From the NCBI RefSeq assembly GCF_003130795.1, contig NZ_CP029354.1:372001-436000 (forward strand): a stretch of DNA of 64,000 bases. The letters are read 5' to 3'. The notes under the pieces are model-generated. The model was given only the letters and a program-made list of their open reading frames with translations. It ran no database searches and was not told the origin of the DNA. The position numbers and the translations under genes were made by a program. Source of the stretch: Azospirillum thermophilum (GTDB lineage Bacteria; Pseudomonadota; Alphaproteobacteria; Azospirillales; Azospirillaceae). Positions 16,822-27,238 of this stretch are shown here, one piece after another (position 1 is the first letter of the stretch; every line of letters starts with the position of its first letter).

Positions 16822-17738
16822 GAGTAGCGGATCTCGGGATTGACCAGGGCGTAGAGCACATCGACCAGCAGGTTGATCAGGATGAACTCCAGCGAGAAGA
16901 GCAGGATCTCCGCCTGGATGACGGTGTAGTCGCGGTAGGACACGGAATCGACCAGCAGGCGCCCCAGCCCCGGCCAGGCGAAGACCGTCTCGACGACGAT
17001 GGATCCGCCGAGCAGGAAGCCGAACTGCAGGCCGACCATGGTGATGATCGGGATCAGCGCGTTGCGCAGCGTGTGCTTCCACACCACCAGCCGGGCAGGC
17101 ACGCCCTTGGCGCGGGCGGTGCGCACGTAATCCTCGCGGGCGATGTCGATGAAGGCGGAGCGCGTGAAGCGCGCCATCACCGCCGCCACCCCGACGCCCA
17201 GCGTCAGCGACGGCATGATGAAGTGCTGCCAGGTGCCGTAGCCGCCGGTCGGCAGCCAGCCGAGCTGGACCGAGAAGAGGTCGATCAGCAGCAGGCCCAG
17301 CCAGAAGGACGGGAAGGCGATGCCGGACACCGCGACGACCATGCCCATGTAGTCCGGCCAGCGGCCCCGCCGCACCGCCGACGCCACGCCGATGACCAGC
17401 CCCGCCAGCGTCGCCCACACCATGCTGACCACGGTCAGCCACAGGGTCGGCATGAAGCGCTCGCCGATCTCCTCGATCACCGGCCGCTTGGTCTTCAGCG
17501 AAAGGCCGAACTCGCCCTGCACCGCGTTGCTGACGAAGCGCAGGTACTGGACGTGCAGCGGCCGGTCGAGCCCGAGGTCCTGGCGGATCAGCGCGATGTC
17601 CTGCGCGGTCGCGTCGGGGCCGGCGACCAGCCGGGCCGGGTCGCCCGGCAGCAGATGGACGAACCCGAAGACGAACAGCGAGATGACCAACAGCACCGGC
17701 ACGATGCCGGCCACGCGCCGGATCAGGTATTTGAACAT
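16818..17738 (-). CDS. Peptide ABC transporter permease (DppB/GsiC type)
   Basis: This 306-residue membrane protein starts [35 protein letters not shown], the hallmark of DppB/OppB permeases. It has [16 protein letters not shown], the EAA loop [27 protein letters not shown] and the C-terminal [12 protein letters not shown]. About six membrane helices are expected. It partners with the next permease gene. It begins 107 bp after the binding-protein gene, separated by a terminator-like hairpin, so it is probably expressed at a lower level than the binding protein. Confidence 0.88.
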   Translation of the reverse strand: MFKYLIRRVAGIVPVLLVISLFVFGFVHLLPGDPARLVAGPDATAQDIALIRQDLGLDRPLHVQYLRFVSNAVQGEFGLSLKTKRPVIEEIGERFMPTLWLTVVSMVWATLAGLVIGVASAVRRGRWPDYMGMVVAVSGIAFPSFWLGLLLIDLFSVQLGWLPTGGYGTWQHFIMPSLTLGVGVAAVMARFTRSAFIDIAREDYVRTARAKGVPARLVVWKHTLRNALIPIITMVGLQFGFLLGGSIVVETVFAWPGLGRLLVDSVSYRDYTVIQAEILLFSLEFILINLLVDVLYALVNPEIRYS

Positions 17739-17770
17739 GGCGGAAACTTCGTCATGAGAGAACCGGCTGC

Positions 17771-17838
17771 AAAAAAACGGAACGGGGGGCCCCTCCCCCG
17801 CCCGGCGCTGCGATCGCGTCGCCGGGCGGAGGGGAGGC
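17771..17838 (-). terminator. Rho-independent terminator/attenuator between binding protein and permeases
   Basis: On the minus strand, a long GC stem (plus-strand arms at about 17790-17807 and 17819-17836, including CCCGCCCGGCG and CGCCGGGCGG) is followed by seven Ts (17771-17777 read as A7 on the plus strand). It lies inside the operon just after the substrate-binding protein gene. Such partial terminators raise binding-protein message above permease message. Confidence 0.75.
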
Positions 17839-17844
17839 TGTCCC

Positions 17845-19386
17845 TTACTTCAGGTCGGCGTCTTCCATGATCAGGCCGCCGTCGGGAAGCTGGTGCAGGC
17901 CGCTCAGCTTCTTGCTCTGGCCGGCCAGCAGGTTCTCGACGATCAGGAAGATCCAGGGGGCGTCCTTCCAGATCTGGGCCTGGGCGACCTTGTAGGCCTC
18001 GGCGCGCTTGGCCGGATCGGCGGTGGCGATGGCCGCCTCGATGGCGGTGTCGACCGTCTCGTTCTTGTAGTACGCGACGTTGAAGAACTTCGGCGGGAAG
18101 CCCTTGCCCCACAGCAGCGGACGCAGGCCCCAGTCGGCGTCGCCGGTGGAGGCCGACCAGCCGCCATACTGCATCTGCACGGTGCTGTCCTCGGGCTTCT
18201 CGACGCTCCACACCTTGGCGGCCTCGATGCCGGCCTCCAGCGGCTGGACGTTCACCTTCACCCCGACCTGGGCCAGCTGCTGCTGCAGGAACTGCATGGC
18301 GCGGATCGAGGTGGTGTTGTTGCGGGCGAACATCTCCGTCTCGAAGCCGTTCGGGTAGCCCGCCTCGGCCAGGAGCTGCTTCGCCTTCGCCGGATCATAG
18401 GGGTACGGGTCGCCCTGGTCGACGTAGAAGCCGAGGTTCGGCGGCAGGGCCGAGTCCATCGGCTTGGCGAAGCCGTTGTAGACCACCTTGACGAAGGCGT
18501 TCTTGTCGACGGCGTGGTTCAGCGCCTGACGGACGCGGACGTCGTCGAACGGCTTCTTCGTCTCGTTCATCGCGACGTAGCGGGCGATGATCGACGGGCC
18601 GTTGATGATGTCGAGCGCCGGGTTCTTCTCCACCACCTTCACCATTTCCGGCGGCAGCGGGTAGATGAACTGGGCCTCGCCGGCCTGCAGCGCCGCGACG
18701 CGGCTGCCGTTCTCCGGCATGCTCTTGAAGGTGACGCTGTCGACCTTCGGCAGACCCTGCTTCCAATAGCTCTCGTTGCGCGCGACCTTCAGCGTGTCGG
18801 CCGACCAGCTCACGAACTTGTAGGGGCCGGTGCCGACCGGATGGCGCCCGATCTCCTTGCCATAGGTCTCCAGCGCCTTCGGGCTGTGCATCATCGCGCC
18901 GGGGTGGGCGAGGTTGTTCAGCAGGGCGCCGAACGGCTCCTTCAGGCGCAGGCGGATGGTGTAGTCGTCGATCACCTCCGATTCCGCCAGCATCGACAGC
19001 AGGCTCTGCCGCTTCAGCTTGTTGGCCGGGTTGGCCACGCGGTCGACGTTGACCTTCACCGCCTGGGCGTTGAACGGGGTGCCGTCATGGAAGACGACGC
19101 CCTTGCGCAGCTTGAAGGTGAATTCCTTGGCATCCGGGCTGATCTCGGCGCTTTCGGCCAGCACCGGGATCAGCTTCATGTCCTTGTCGAAGCCGTAGAG
19201 CCCCTGCAGCATGGTGCGGGTGGCCGATTGCGACAGGGTGTCGTTGATGTCTGCCGGGTCTAGGCCGGTCAGGTTGTCGGGAACGCCGACGACCAGATCC
19301 TTGGCGGCGAAGGCCGGGCTGGCAAGCGCGGTGCAGAGAAGGGCCGCGGCGAGCGGCGCCTTCATGGAACGGAACGGACGGAACAC
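17845..19386 (-). CDS. Peptide ABC transporter substrate-binding protein (SBP family 5)
   Basis: This 513-residue protein has a signal peptide ([20 protein letters not shown] after seven residues) and the family 5 pattern: [53 protein letters not shown], and [13 protein letters not shown]. It binds peptides in the periplasm for the adjoining permeases and ATPase. The start is a GTG at 19386 with AAGGAGA eight bases upstream; the ATG at 19365 is an alternative. GsiB, DppA-SBP and similar names are all possible. A strong hairpin follows the stop. Confidence 0.9.
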   Translation of the reverse strand: MFRPFRSMKAPLAAALLCTALASPAFAAKDLVVGVPDNLTGLDPADINDTLSQSATRTMLQGLYGFDKDMKLIPVLAESAEISPDAKEFTFKLRKGVVFHDGTPFNAQAVKVNVDRVANPANKLKRQSLLSMLAESEVIDDYTIRLRLKEPFGALLNNLAHPGAMMHSPKALETYGKEIGRHPVGTGPYKFVSWSADTLKVARNESYWKQGLPKVDSVTFKSMPENGSRVAALQAGEAQFIYPLPPEMVKVVEKNPALDIINGPSIIARYVAMNETKKPFDDVRVRQALNHAVDKNAFVKVVYNGFAKPMDSALPPNLGFYVDQGDPYPYDPAKAKQLLAEAGYPNGFETEMFARNNTTSIRAMQFLQQQLAQVGVKVNVQPLEAGIEAAKVWSVEKPEDSTVQMQYGGWSASTGDADWGLRPLLWGKGFPPKFFNVAYYKNETVDTAIEAAIATADPAKRAEAYKVAQAQIWKDAPWIFLIVENLLAGQSKKLSGLHQLPDGGLIMEDADLK

Positions 19387-19425
19387 GGTTGCTGTCTCCT
19401 TCCTCTTGTTCTTCGACGTGATGCC

Positions 19426-21302
<1,877 letters not shown>

Positions 21303-21306
<4 letters not shown>

Positions 21307-22148
21307 CGGCCGATCCGCTGCTGGAAGCGGGCGTCGATCGCCGTCCACACCGGACCGGGCTTGCCGGTGCCGACCGGACGGCCGTCGATGCGGGTGACCG
21401 CGGTGACCTCCTTGCTGGTGCTGGTGATCCACACCTCGTCGGCGGTCGCGAGTTCGTTCGCCGCGACGTCGCGCTCGGCGACCGGCGTTCCGGCCTCCGC
21501 CGCGATCTCCAGCACGACGGCGCGGGTGATCCCCGGCAGGATGCGGTGGTCGGCCTTCGGCGTGGCGATGGCGCCGTCCCTGACGACGAAGACGTTGGTC
21601 GCCGCCCCCTCGGTCACCAGCCCGTCGCGGAGCTGGATGGCGTCCACCACCCCCTGCTCCACCGCCTTCTGCTGCGCCAGCACGCTGCCCAGCAGCCCGA
21701 CGGTCTTCAGGTCGCAGCGGCTCCACCGGATGTCCGGCGTGGTGATCGCCGCCACGCCCCCGCTGCGCCAGGACTCCGGCGGCCGCTTCAGGGCGGAGGG
21801 CATGGCGAAGACGGTCGGCTTCACCCCGGCCGGGAAGGCATGGCCGCGGCTGGTCGAGGCGCCGCGGGTGACCTGGATGTAGACGGCCTGATCCCCCTGC
21901 AGCCCGGAGCGGCGCAGCATCTCCTCCATCAGGGTCAGCCAGTCGGCGTCCGACCAGCCGGTGTCGATGCGCAGTTCCGCAAGGCCGCGCTGCAGGCGGC
22001 GGATATGCGCCTGCGGCTCGAACAGCCGGCCCTGGTAGGCGGCGGCGACCTCGTAGAGGCCATCGGCGAACAGGAAGCCGCGGTCGAGCGGGGAAACGCG
22101 GATCTCGTCGAGCGGCAGATAGTCGCCGTTCCAGAAGGCAATGGTCAT
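21303..22148 (-). CDS. D-amino-acid/branched-chain class IV aminotransferase (DAT-like)
   Basis: This 281-residue PLP fold-IV enzyme begins [34 protein letters not shown]. Lys148 in [10 protein letters not shown] is the expected PLP lysine, and there are [12 protein letters not shown] and [11 protein letters not shown] phosphate-binding segments. The [12 protein letters not shown] strand and length are those of D-alanine/D-amino-acid aminotransferases, which exchange amino groups between D-amino acids and 2-oxoacids. Position beside DppA and the peptide importer supports a D-amino-acid role, but branched-chain aminotransferase cannot be excluded. Its stop overlaps the ATPase start. Confidence 0.8.
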
Positions 22149-22209
22149 CGCAGATCGCTTCGGGCTTTTCGGGAGGAGGGACAGGCGGTCGAAGGCGGGG
22201 ACGGACGCG

Positions 22210-23073
22210 CTAGCGCCGTCTGGGCGGCGGCGTCTCGCCGACATGGAGGTAGGGCAGGATATGCTCGGTCACGTCGGCGGCCATGCCGACCGCGTCCCGG
22301 TTGGCGCGGGTGAGGGCTGCGGCCAGCCCCTCGATCAGGGCGACCATGCCGATGTGCGAGCCGTGCAGGATGCCGTGGTCGGAGCCCGCCAGCAGCGCCA
22401 CGTCGGCCAGCGGCACCAGAGGCGAGGCGGGCGAGTCGGTCAGCGCCATGATCTTCGCCCCCCGCTCCTTCGTCAGGTGCAGGAAGTCGACGGTGCGCCG
22501 GGAGTAGCGCGGTACCGAAAGGCCGATCACCAGATCCCCCGGACGGACCCGCAGCAGCCGGCGGATCACCCGCTCGCTGCCGCCGAAGCCGGTGCTCTCG
22601 CGGACCATGTCGACATGCGGCTCCAGCGCGTCGGCCAGCAGACCGGCGGTGAAGGCGCTGCCGCCGAGCCCGACGACGAAGACGCGCCGCGCCTCCAGGA
22701 TCAGCGTGACGGCGGCCTCGCACGGGCCGGGCTGCAGGCGGTCGAGCGTGCGGGCGACGTTGGCCGCCGCCGTCTCCAGCGACTCCCGCATGATCTGGGC
22801 GTGGGTGGTCTCGCGGCTGACGGCGGCGCGCAGCTTCTCGACCGGCGCGAAGGTGGAATCATAGGCCCGCAGCAACTCCGCCCGGAAGTCGGGAAAGCCG
22901 GCGAAGCCCAGCGCGCGGGCATAGCGGTTGACCGAGGCGACCGAGACGCCGGCGGCCTCCGCCAGCTCGTCGATCTTCAGCGTCGCGGTCCGGAAGGGAT
23001 AGGCAAGCGCCCAGTCGCCGACCTTGGCGAGGGCGCCGGGCAGATCGTCCTGCGCCCGCGCCATGCGCGCCAT
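22210..23073 (-). CDS. RpiR/MurR family transcriptional regulator
   Basis: This 287-residue protein has an N-terminal RpiR helix-turn-helix (LKIDELAEAAGVSVASVNRYARALGFAGFPDFRAELLRAY) and a C-terminal SIS phosphosugar/metabolite domain (VFVVGLGGSAFTAGLLADALE, GDLVIGLSVPRYSRRTVDFLHLTKERGAKIMALTDS). It is the first gene of the minus-strand aminotransferase-transporter-peptidase operon and probably its regulator. Its MurR relatives sense murein-derived sugars, which would suit a cell-wall-peptide pathway; that is inference. The ATG at 23073 gives family length; an upstream GTG at 23103 is an alternative. Confidence 0.85.
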   Translation of the reverse strand: MARMARAQDDLPGALAKVGDWALAYPFRTATLKIDELAEAAGVSVASVNRYARALGFAGFPDFRAELLRAYDSTFAPVEKLRAAVSRETTHAQIMRESLETAAANVARTLDRLQPGPCEAAVTLILEARRVFVVGLGGSAFTAGLLADALEPHVDMVRESTGFGGSERVIRRLLRVRPGDLVIGLSVPRYSRRTVDFLHLTKERGAKIMALTDSPASPLVPLADVALLAGSDHGILHGSHIGMVALIEGLAAALTRANRDAVGMAADVTEHILPYLHVGETPPPRRR

Positions 23074-23226
23074 GATGGAGCTTGTCGACTCGCCGCCGGC
23101 CACGGTGGAACCCCTCGTCGTCGGGCCGCAGCGACAGGCGCGACCTTGACCGAAATGGTTACATAGGGCGGTATGTTCTGTAAATGGATTTTCATCCCAA
23201 GCCGCGAAAAATTGCACCCTGATTAA

Positions 23227-23487
23227 TCAGGCGGCGGACATGGTCAAATTATGGGCAGTCCTGGGGAAAACTCCGCAGGAGCGGCCGGCAACTCCCGGAA
23301 TGATGTCTGCAGCCTTGCGCGCCGCAGCATCCGATTCAATGCCGTTCAGGCCAATCACGCGGTCGAACCACTCGAAGGCGGCGCGCTTGTTGCCATCGAC
23401 GAACAGGTGATCGCGCCAGATGCCCGGCGCAGGCAGCCGCGGCGATCTCCAAGATCGCCCCACCCGGACGCTCGGCATGCAGGGCAA
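23227..23487 (-). pseudogene. Remnant of a Doc/Fic-like toxin gene
   Basis: The frame contains RDHLFVDGNKRAAFEWFDRVIGLNG, the Fic/Doc active-site motif HxFxDGNKR. The upstream half of a Doc protein is not found in this frame; nearby codons in another frame read EIAAAACAGHLAR, like the helix that normally precedes the motif. Only about 85 residues are open. It appears to be a decayed death-on-curing toxin without its antitoxin. The remaining DNA in the 23074-23597 gap shows no gene. Confidence 0.5.
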
Positions 23488-23597
23488 GCAACGTATGGAG
23501 AGGGCAGGCTCAGATGGGCCTGCCCCCGTTTGGACGGCACCTGGATTATGTGATGACGGCCGTTCTCACGTCGAGGCGCCCATGGAGCGGGCTCTCC

Positions 23598-24593
23598 TCA
23601 CACGAGCTGGAAGCCGTGGGCGTAGGGATCGCGCTCGTCGACGAAGATCGTGTTGATGCCGGTCACGCGGGCCCAGCCGGCGATGCTCGGGCGCATGGCC
23701 TTGCGGCCGGGGATCCCGGCCTCCGCCTCGACGCAGCCTTCGAACAGGCTGCCGATGATGCTCTCATGGACGAACGCGCTGCCGACCGACAGCTCGCCGC
23801 GGGCGTAGAGCTGCGCCATGCGGGCAGAGGTGCCGGTGCCGCAGGGGGAGCGGTCGATGGCGCGGTCGCCGTAGAAGACGGCGTTGCGCCGGTGGGCGCG
23901 CGGATCGCGGGCCGGGCCGGTCCACATGACGTGGCTGACGCCGCGGATCGTGCTGTCCAGCGGGTGGACCGGCTGGACCTTCTCGTTCACCAGCCGGCGG
24001 ACGATGGGGCTGAGGCGCAGGATCGCGTCCACCGACAGCTCGTCCAGCCCGCCGAAGCCCGGCTGCGGCTCGACGATCGCGTAGTAGTTGCCGCCGAAGG
24101 AGACGTCGAGCACCAGCTCGCCCAGGCCCGGCACGTCGATGCGGATCTCCGACGCCTCCAGGAAGGCGGGGACGTTGAACAGCCGCACCTTCTCGACGAA
24201 GCGGCCGGACTGCTCGTACTCCACGTCCACCTTGCCGGCCGGCGCGTCGACCGACAGGCGGCCGGGCGTGCGCGGGGTCACCAGCCCGTGCTCGATCGCC
24301 GAGGTGACCGTGCCGATCAGCCCGTGGCCGCACATCGGCAGGCAGCCGGAGGTCTCGATGAACAGGACGCCGATGTCGCAGTCCTCGCGGGTCGGCGGAT
24401 AGAGGATGGACCCGGACATCATGTCGTGGCCGCGCGGCTCGAACATCAGCGCGCGGCGGATCCAGTCGTAGTCCCGCAGGAAGTGCTGGCGGCGCTCGCT
24501 CATCGTCGCCCCCTCCAGCCGGGGACCGCCGCCCGCCACGAGCCGGACGGGATTGCCGCAGGTGTGACCGTCGATGCAGAAGAAGCTGTGCAT
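23598..24593 (-). CDS. 4-hydroxyproline 2-epimerase (proline racemase family)
   Basis: This 331-residue protein has both catalytic cysteines of a racemase/epimerase: Cys88 in MCGHG and Cys251 in SPCGTGTSA. It begins with the typical FFCIDGHTCGNPVR. It converts trans-4-hydroxy-L-proline to cis-4-hydroxy-D-proline, the first step of bacterial hydroxyproline degradation. The D-hydroxyproline dehydrogenase, deaminase and semialdehyde dehydrogenase that follow in the pathway are all within 8 kb. It is 23 bp downstream of the trans-3-hydroxyproline dehydratase gene, in the same direction. The pathway context makes proline racemase unlikely. Confidence 0.88.
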   Translation of the reverse strand: MHSFFCIDGHTCGNPVRLVAGGGPRLEGATMSERRQHFLRDYDWIRRALMFEPRGHDMMSGSILYPPTREDCDIGVLFIETSGCLPMCGHGLIGTVTSAIEHGLVTPRTPGRLSVDAPAGKVDVEYEQSGRFVEKVRLFNVPAFLEASEIRIDVPGLGELVLDVSFGGNYYAIVEPQPGFGGLDELSVDAILRLSPIVRRLVNEKVQPVHPLDSTIRGVSHVMWTGPARDPRAHRRNAVFYGDRAIDRSPCGTGTSARMAQLYARGELSVGSAFVHESIIGSLFEGCVEAEAGIPGRKAMRPSIAGWARVTGINTIFVDERDPYAHGFQLV

Positions 24594-24616
24594 GATGGAA
24601 TCCTGGAAAGGGAGGA

Positions 24617-25669
24617 TCAGGCCGGAATCGGAGCGGAAAGGTCGAAGCCGTCGCGCAGCGGGTCGTCGGCCTCCACGATGAACTCGGCGGTGCCGCTGTA
24701 GTAGGCCCGCCCGCCGACGCGGACGACGACGCCCTGCCGGTCGCCGACCGCGGCGGAACGGACGGCCATGCCGTCGAAGAGACCACCGGTGACGCTCTCC
24801 ACCCGGCAAGGCTGGTTCAGCGCGAGGCGCCCGCGCGCGACCTCGACCGCGACGCGGGCGGTGACGCCGCTGCCGGTCGGGCTGCGGTCCACCTGCCCTT
24901 CACCGAAGATGCAGATGTTGCGCGACGGCCTTCCGCCCGCCAGCGGCTCGTCGTCGGTCAGGATGGTGCCGTAGAGGAAGGACAGGTCGGGCTCCACCGG
25001 ATGGCGTACCGAGCGCGCGGCGCGGAAGGCGTCGGTGACGGCGACGCCGGCGGCGGTCAGGGCGGCGACCGGCGTGCGGCGCACATCGAGACCGAGGCGC
25101 GAGGCCGGCAGGATGGCGTAGAAGGCACCGCCATAGCCGACGTCGAAGGTCACCTCCCCGAAGCCCGGCACCGGCATCGTCACGCCGGCCTCGGCCAGGA
25201 AGGCCGGCACGCTGTCGAAGGACACGGCGCCCGCCCGGCCGCCGCGGGTGTCGACCGCGACCGCCACCGGTCCGCAGGGGCATTCCAGCAGGAAGCGCGT
25301 CTCGTCGCCGGCGACCGGCACCATCCCCTCGTCCACCGCCCAGCGGCCGATGGCGATGGTGGCGTGCCCGCACATCGTGCTGTAGCCGGAATGATGGGTG
25401 AACAGGACGGCGAGCGCGCAGCCGGGCGTGCTGGGCTCCGTCGGGATCACGCCGTACATCTCGGCATGGCCGCGGGGCTCCAGCATCAGGCGGCGGCGGA
25501 TGTGGTCGAGCGTGTCGCGGGCGTAGCGCCGCTTCTCCAGCAGCGTGGCGCCGGGAAGCGGCGGATAGCCCGACAGCACGATGCGCACCGGCTCCCCCGC
25601 CGTGTGCATGTCCAGGACCCGGTAGCGTTCGCAATCCATCGGTTCGGTCTTGCCTCTATGGGGGCGCAT
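24617..25669 (-). CDS. trans-3-hydroxy-L-proline dehydratase
   Basis: This 350-residue protein belongs to the proline racemase superfamily, but the pair of catalytic residues is Cys100 (MCGHA) and Thr265 (SPTGSG). Replacement of the second Cys by Thr marks the dehydratases that turn trans-3-hydroxy-L-proline into Delta1-pyrroline-2-carboxylate. RVLDMHTAGEPVRIV is the usual N-terminal strand. A downstream ATG at 25639 is an equally good start. A TATTG-N4-CAATA operator lies 35 bp upstream. A Delta1-pyrroline-2-carboxylate reductase was not seen in the window. Confidence 0.88.
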   Translation of the reverse strand: MRPHRGKTEPMDCERYRVLDMHTAGEPVRIVLSGYPPLPGATLLEKRRYARDTLDHIRRRLMLEPRGHAEMYGVIPTEPSTPGCALAVLFTHHSGYSTMCGHATIAIGRWAVDEGMVPVAGDETRFLLECPCGPVAVAVDTRGGRAGAVSFDSVPAFLAEAGVTMPVPGFGEVTFDVGYGGAFYAILPASRLGLDVRRTPVAALTAAGVAVTDAFRAARSVRHPVEPDLSFLYGTILTDDEPLAGGRPSRNICIFGEGQVDRSPTGSGVTARVAVEVARGRLALNQPCRVESVTGGLFDGMAVRSAAVGDRQGVVVRVGGRAYYSGTAEFIVEADDPLRDGFDLSAPIPA

Positions 25670-25703
25670 CTCTTGCGGAGCCGTGACCGGCCATCGCGAA
25701 GTA

Positions 25704-25717
25704 TATTGGATACAATA
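25704..25717. promoter_or_regulatory. GntR-type operator, site 1 (hydroxyproline regulon)
   Basis: TATTGGATACAATA is an inverted repeat of TATTG and CAATA around GATA, 35 bp upstream of the dehydratase start. The same design recurs at 27151-27170, 31211-31224 and 31363-31376, always before a gene of this region, which points to one regulator, most likely the GntR protein encoded at 26297-27001. Confidence 0.65.
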
Positions 25718-25856
25718 GACGGCGCAACAGCGAAGAGGGGGGTCGGACAGCCACGGCCCCTACACAAAGGCGCTGCCCCCTGCCGAAGTCATCTTCGGCA
25801 GCAAGCGTCAGGCGCCGCTCTCCGTCTTCAGCGGACCTGTTCCTGCTTGCTGGCGC

Positions 25857-26180
25857 ATGAAAGCCGCGCATGTCATGCACATAATTCGGGAGGCAGGAAT
25901 ACACATTGCAGCTTACGACACAACGGCGAAGAAGCGACCCACGAACGTGTCGCTGAACGAGGATCTGCTGGCGAACAAACCACCGGCCGCGGCATACGAC
26001 CCAACCGCGATGCCGCCGATCACGGTCAGCGGCGAGACGTTCTTCCTGGACATTCTCGGAATTCTCAACGTTTCGGTGGACCGACTTGGCGAGGTGGTCG
26101 CATCCGCAAAGGAGGACCAGGACGCCATCATCAAAGCGTTGGACTGGTTGGTCCGCACCGGGCCGTCCACGCTGGGCTGA
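25857..26180 (+). CDS. Small protein with CcdA-antitoxin-like N-terminus and unknown C-terminus
   Basis: This 107-residue open frame contains AAYDTTAKKRPTNVSLNEDLLANK at about residues 18-41, very like the start of CcdA antitoxins (LYDTxAxKRxxNxSxNxDLL). The CcdA toxin-binding tail is missing. The remaining residues (from about 45) include FLDILGILNVSVDRLGEVVASAKEDQDAIIKALDWLV and match nothing I recognise. It could be a truncated antitoxin gene fused to unrelated sequence, or a real small protein. Start codons at 25857 and 25875 are both possible and neither has a strong ribosome site. It sits between hydroxyproline genes transcribed the other way. Confidence 0.5.
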   Translation: MKAAHVMHIIREAGIHIAAYDTTAKKRPTNVSLNEDLLANKPPAAAYDPTAMPPITVSGETFFLDILGILNVSVDRLGEVVASAKEDQDAIIKALDWLVRTGPSTLG

Positions 26181-26296
26181 GTGGAGAAGCCACCGCGCCT
26201 GTCAGGAACAAATCTGGACGTCCATCATGTTGCGCCGCCTGAGATTTCCGCGCCGCGCCGCCTTATGCGTAGGGGTTGGCCGACCGGCCCTCCCCC

Positions 26297-27001
26297 TCAG
26301 CCGGCTGCCGCCCCTTCTGCCGCCTGCTCGCTCAGATGCTTCATCAGCCCGTCGCGCACGTCGCCGATATGCTCCTCCAGCAGGCGGGTCGCGCGCAGCG
26401 GGTCGCGCTTGCGGCACAGTTCCAGAAGCTGCTGGTGTTCCTGGTGGGCCTTGCTCTGCCCGACGGTCAGGGAGATCTGCAGGCGCACGTAGCGGTCGAC
26501 CATGCCGTGCAGCCGGTTGATCAGCTTCAGCGTCTCCATCCGGCCGGAGGGGCGGTAGAGCGCCATGTGGAACTCCCAGTTCAGCGAGCCCCACTGATCG
26601 ATCCGGTCGTTGGCGATCATCTTCCTGAGGATGGCCTCCGCCTGCTGCAGATCCGCGTCGGTCATCCGCGGGATGGCGAGGCCGAGCACCCAGGTCTCCA
26701 GCACCGCGCGCAGGTCGAACAGCTCGGCGATCTCGTCGATGGAGAGCTTGGAGACCACAGCCCCCCGGTGGGAGTGGATGGTCAGGAACCCTTCCGCCTC
26801 CAACTGCTTCAGCGCCTCGCGCACCGGGATGCGGCTGACGCCGAGTTCCCCGGCGATCAGCTCCTGCCGGATCTGCTCCCCTTCCTTCAACTGGCCGGAG
26901 ACGATGCGCCGGCGCAGCTCGTCGGCAACCAGAACCGCCGTCGTCTGCCGTTTCAAAGCGGTTTGCGTCACCCGACCCTCCAAGCCTTCGTCCAAAATCA
27001 T
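26297..27001 (-). CDS. GntR family regulator (FadR subfamily, FCD domain)
   Basis: From the ATG at 27001 this is a 234-residue protein with a winged helix (VADELRRRIVSGQLKEGEQIRQELIAGELGVSRIPVREALKQLEAEGFLTIHSHRGAVVS) and an FCD helical effector domain (IAELFDLRAVLETWV, EFHMALYRPSGRMETLKLINRLHGMVDRYVR) with the metal-binding Asp/His positions. It lies in the middle of the hydroxyproline genes and diverges from the aldehyde dehydrogenase gene; its own upstream DNA holds the best copy of the TATTG-N4-CAATA operator. It is probably the local repressor responding to a hydroxyproline or a pathway intermediate. Upstream in-frame ATGs at 27028 and beyond are alternatives. Confidence 0.85.
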   Translation of the reverse strand: MILDEGLEGRVTQTALKRQTTAVLVADELRRRIVSGQLKEGEQIRQELIAGELGVSRIPVREALKQLEAEGFLTIHSHRGAVVSKLSIDEIAELFDLRAVLETWVLGLAIPRMTDADLQQAEAILRKMIANDRIDQWGSLNWEFHMALYRPSGRMETLKLINRLHGMVDRYVRLQISLTVGQSKAHQEHQQLLELCRKRDPLRATRLLEEHIGDVRDGLMKHLSEQAAEGAAAG

Positions 27002-27150
27002 GTTCCAACAGCGCCCGGACAGATCCATGCTTTCCAGAAGCGCCCGCTGCGCGCAAGCTTTATGCCCGAACGAAGGGGGTGCGGGACGCATCGTGACGCG
27101 GCCCCGCCCGGCGACCCTTCGGCCGGCCAACATTCCTGTTGACCAGGATA

Positions 27151-27170
27151 GCATATTGTATCCAATATGC
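27151..27170. promoter_or_regulatory. GntR-type operator, site 2 (perfect palindrome)
   Basis: GCATATTGTATCCAATATGC consists of perfect 8-bp arms around TATC. It lies between the divergent GntR regulator and aldehyde dehydrogenase genes, 69 bp before the latter, where a repressor could control both. It is the longest copy of the motif shared with sites at 25704, 31211 and 31363. Confidence 0.75.
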
Positions 27171-27238
27171 ACGCATCAAGCCGGCCGATCCCGCCGGTCT
27201 CCCGAGTCCTGTCCGCTTGCTCCCGAGGTGACACTTCC

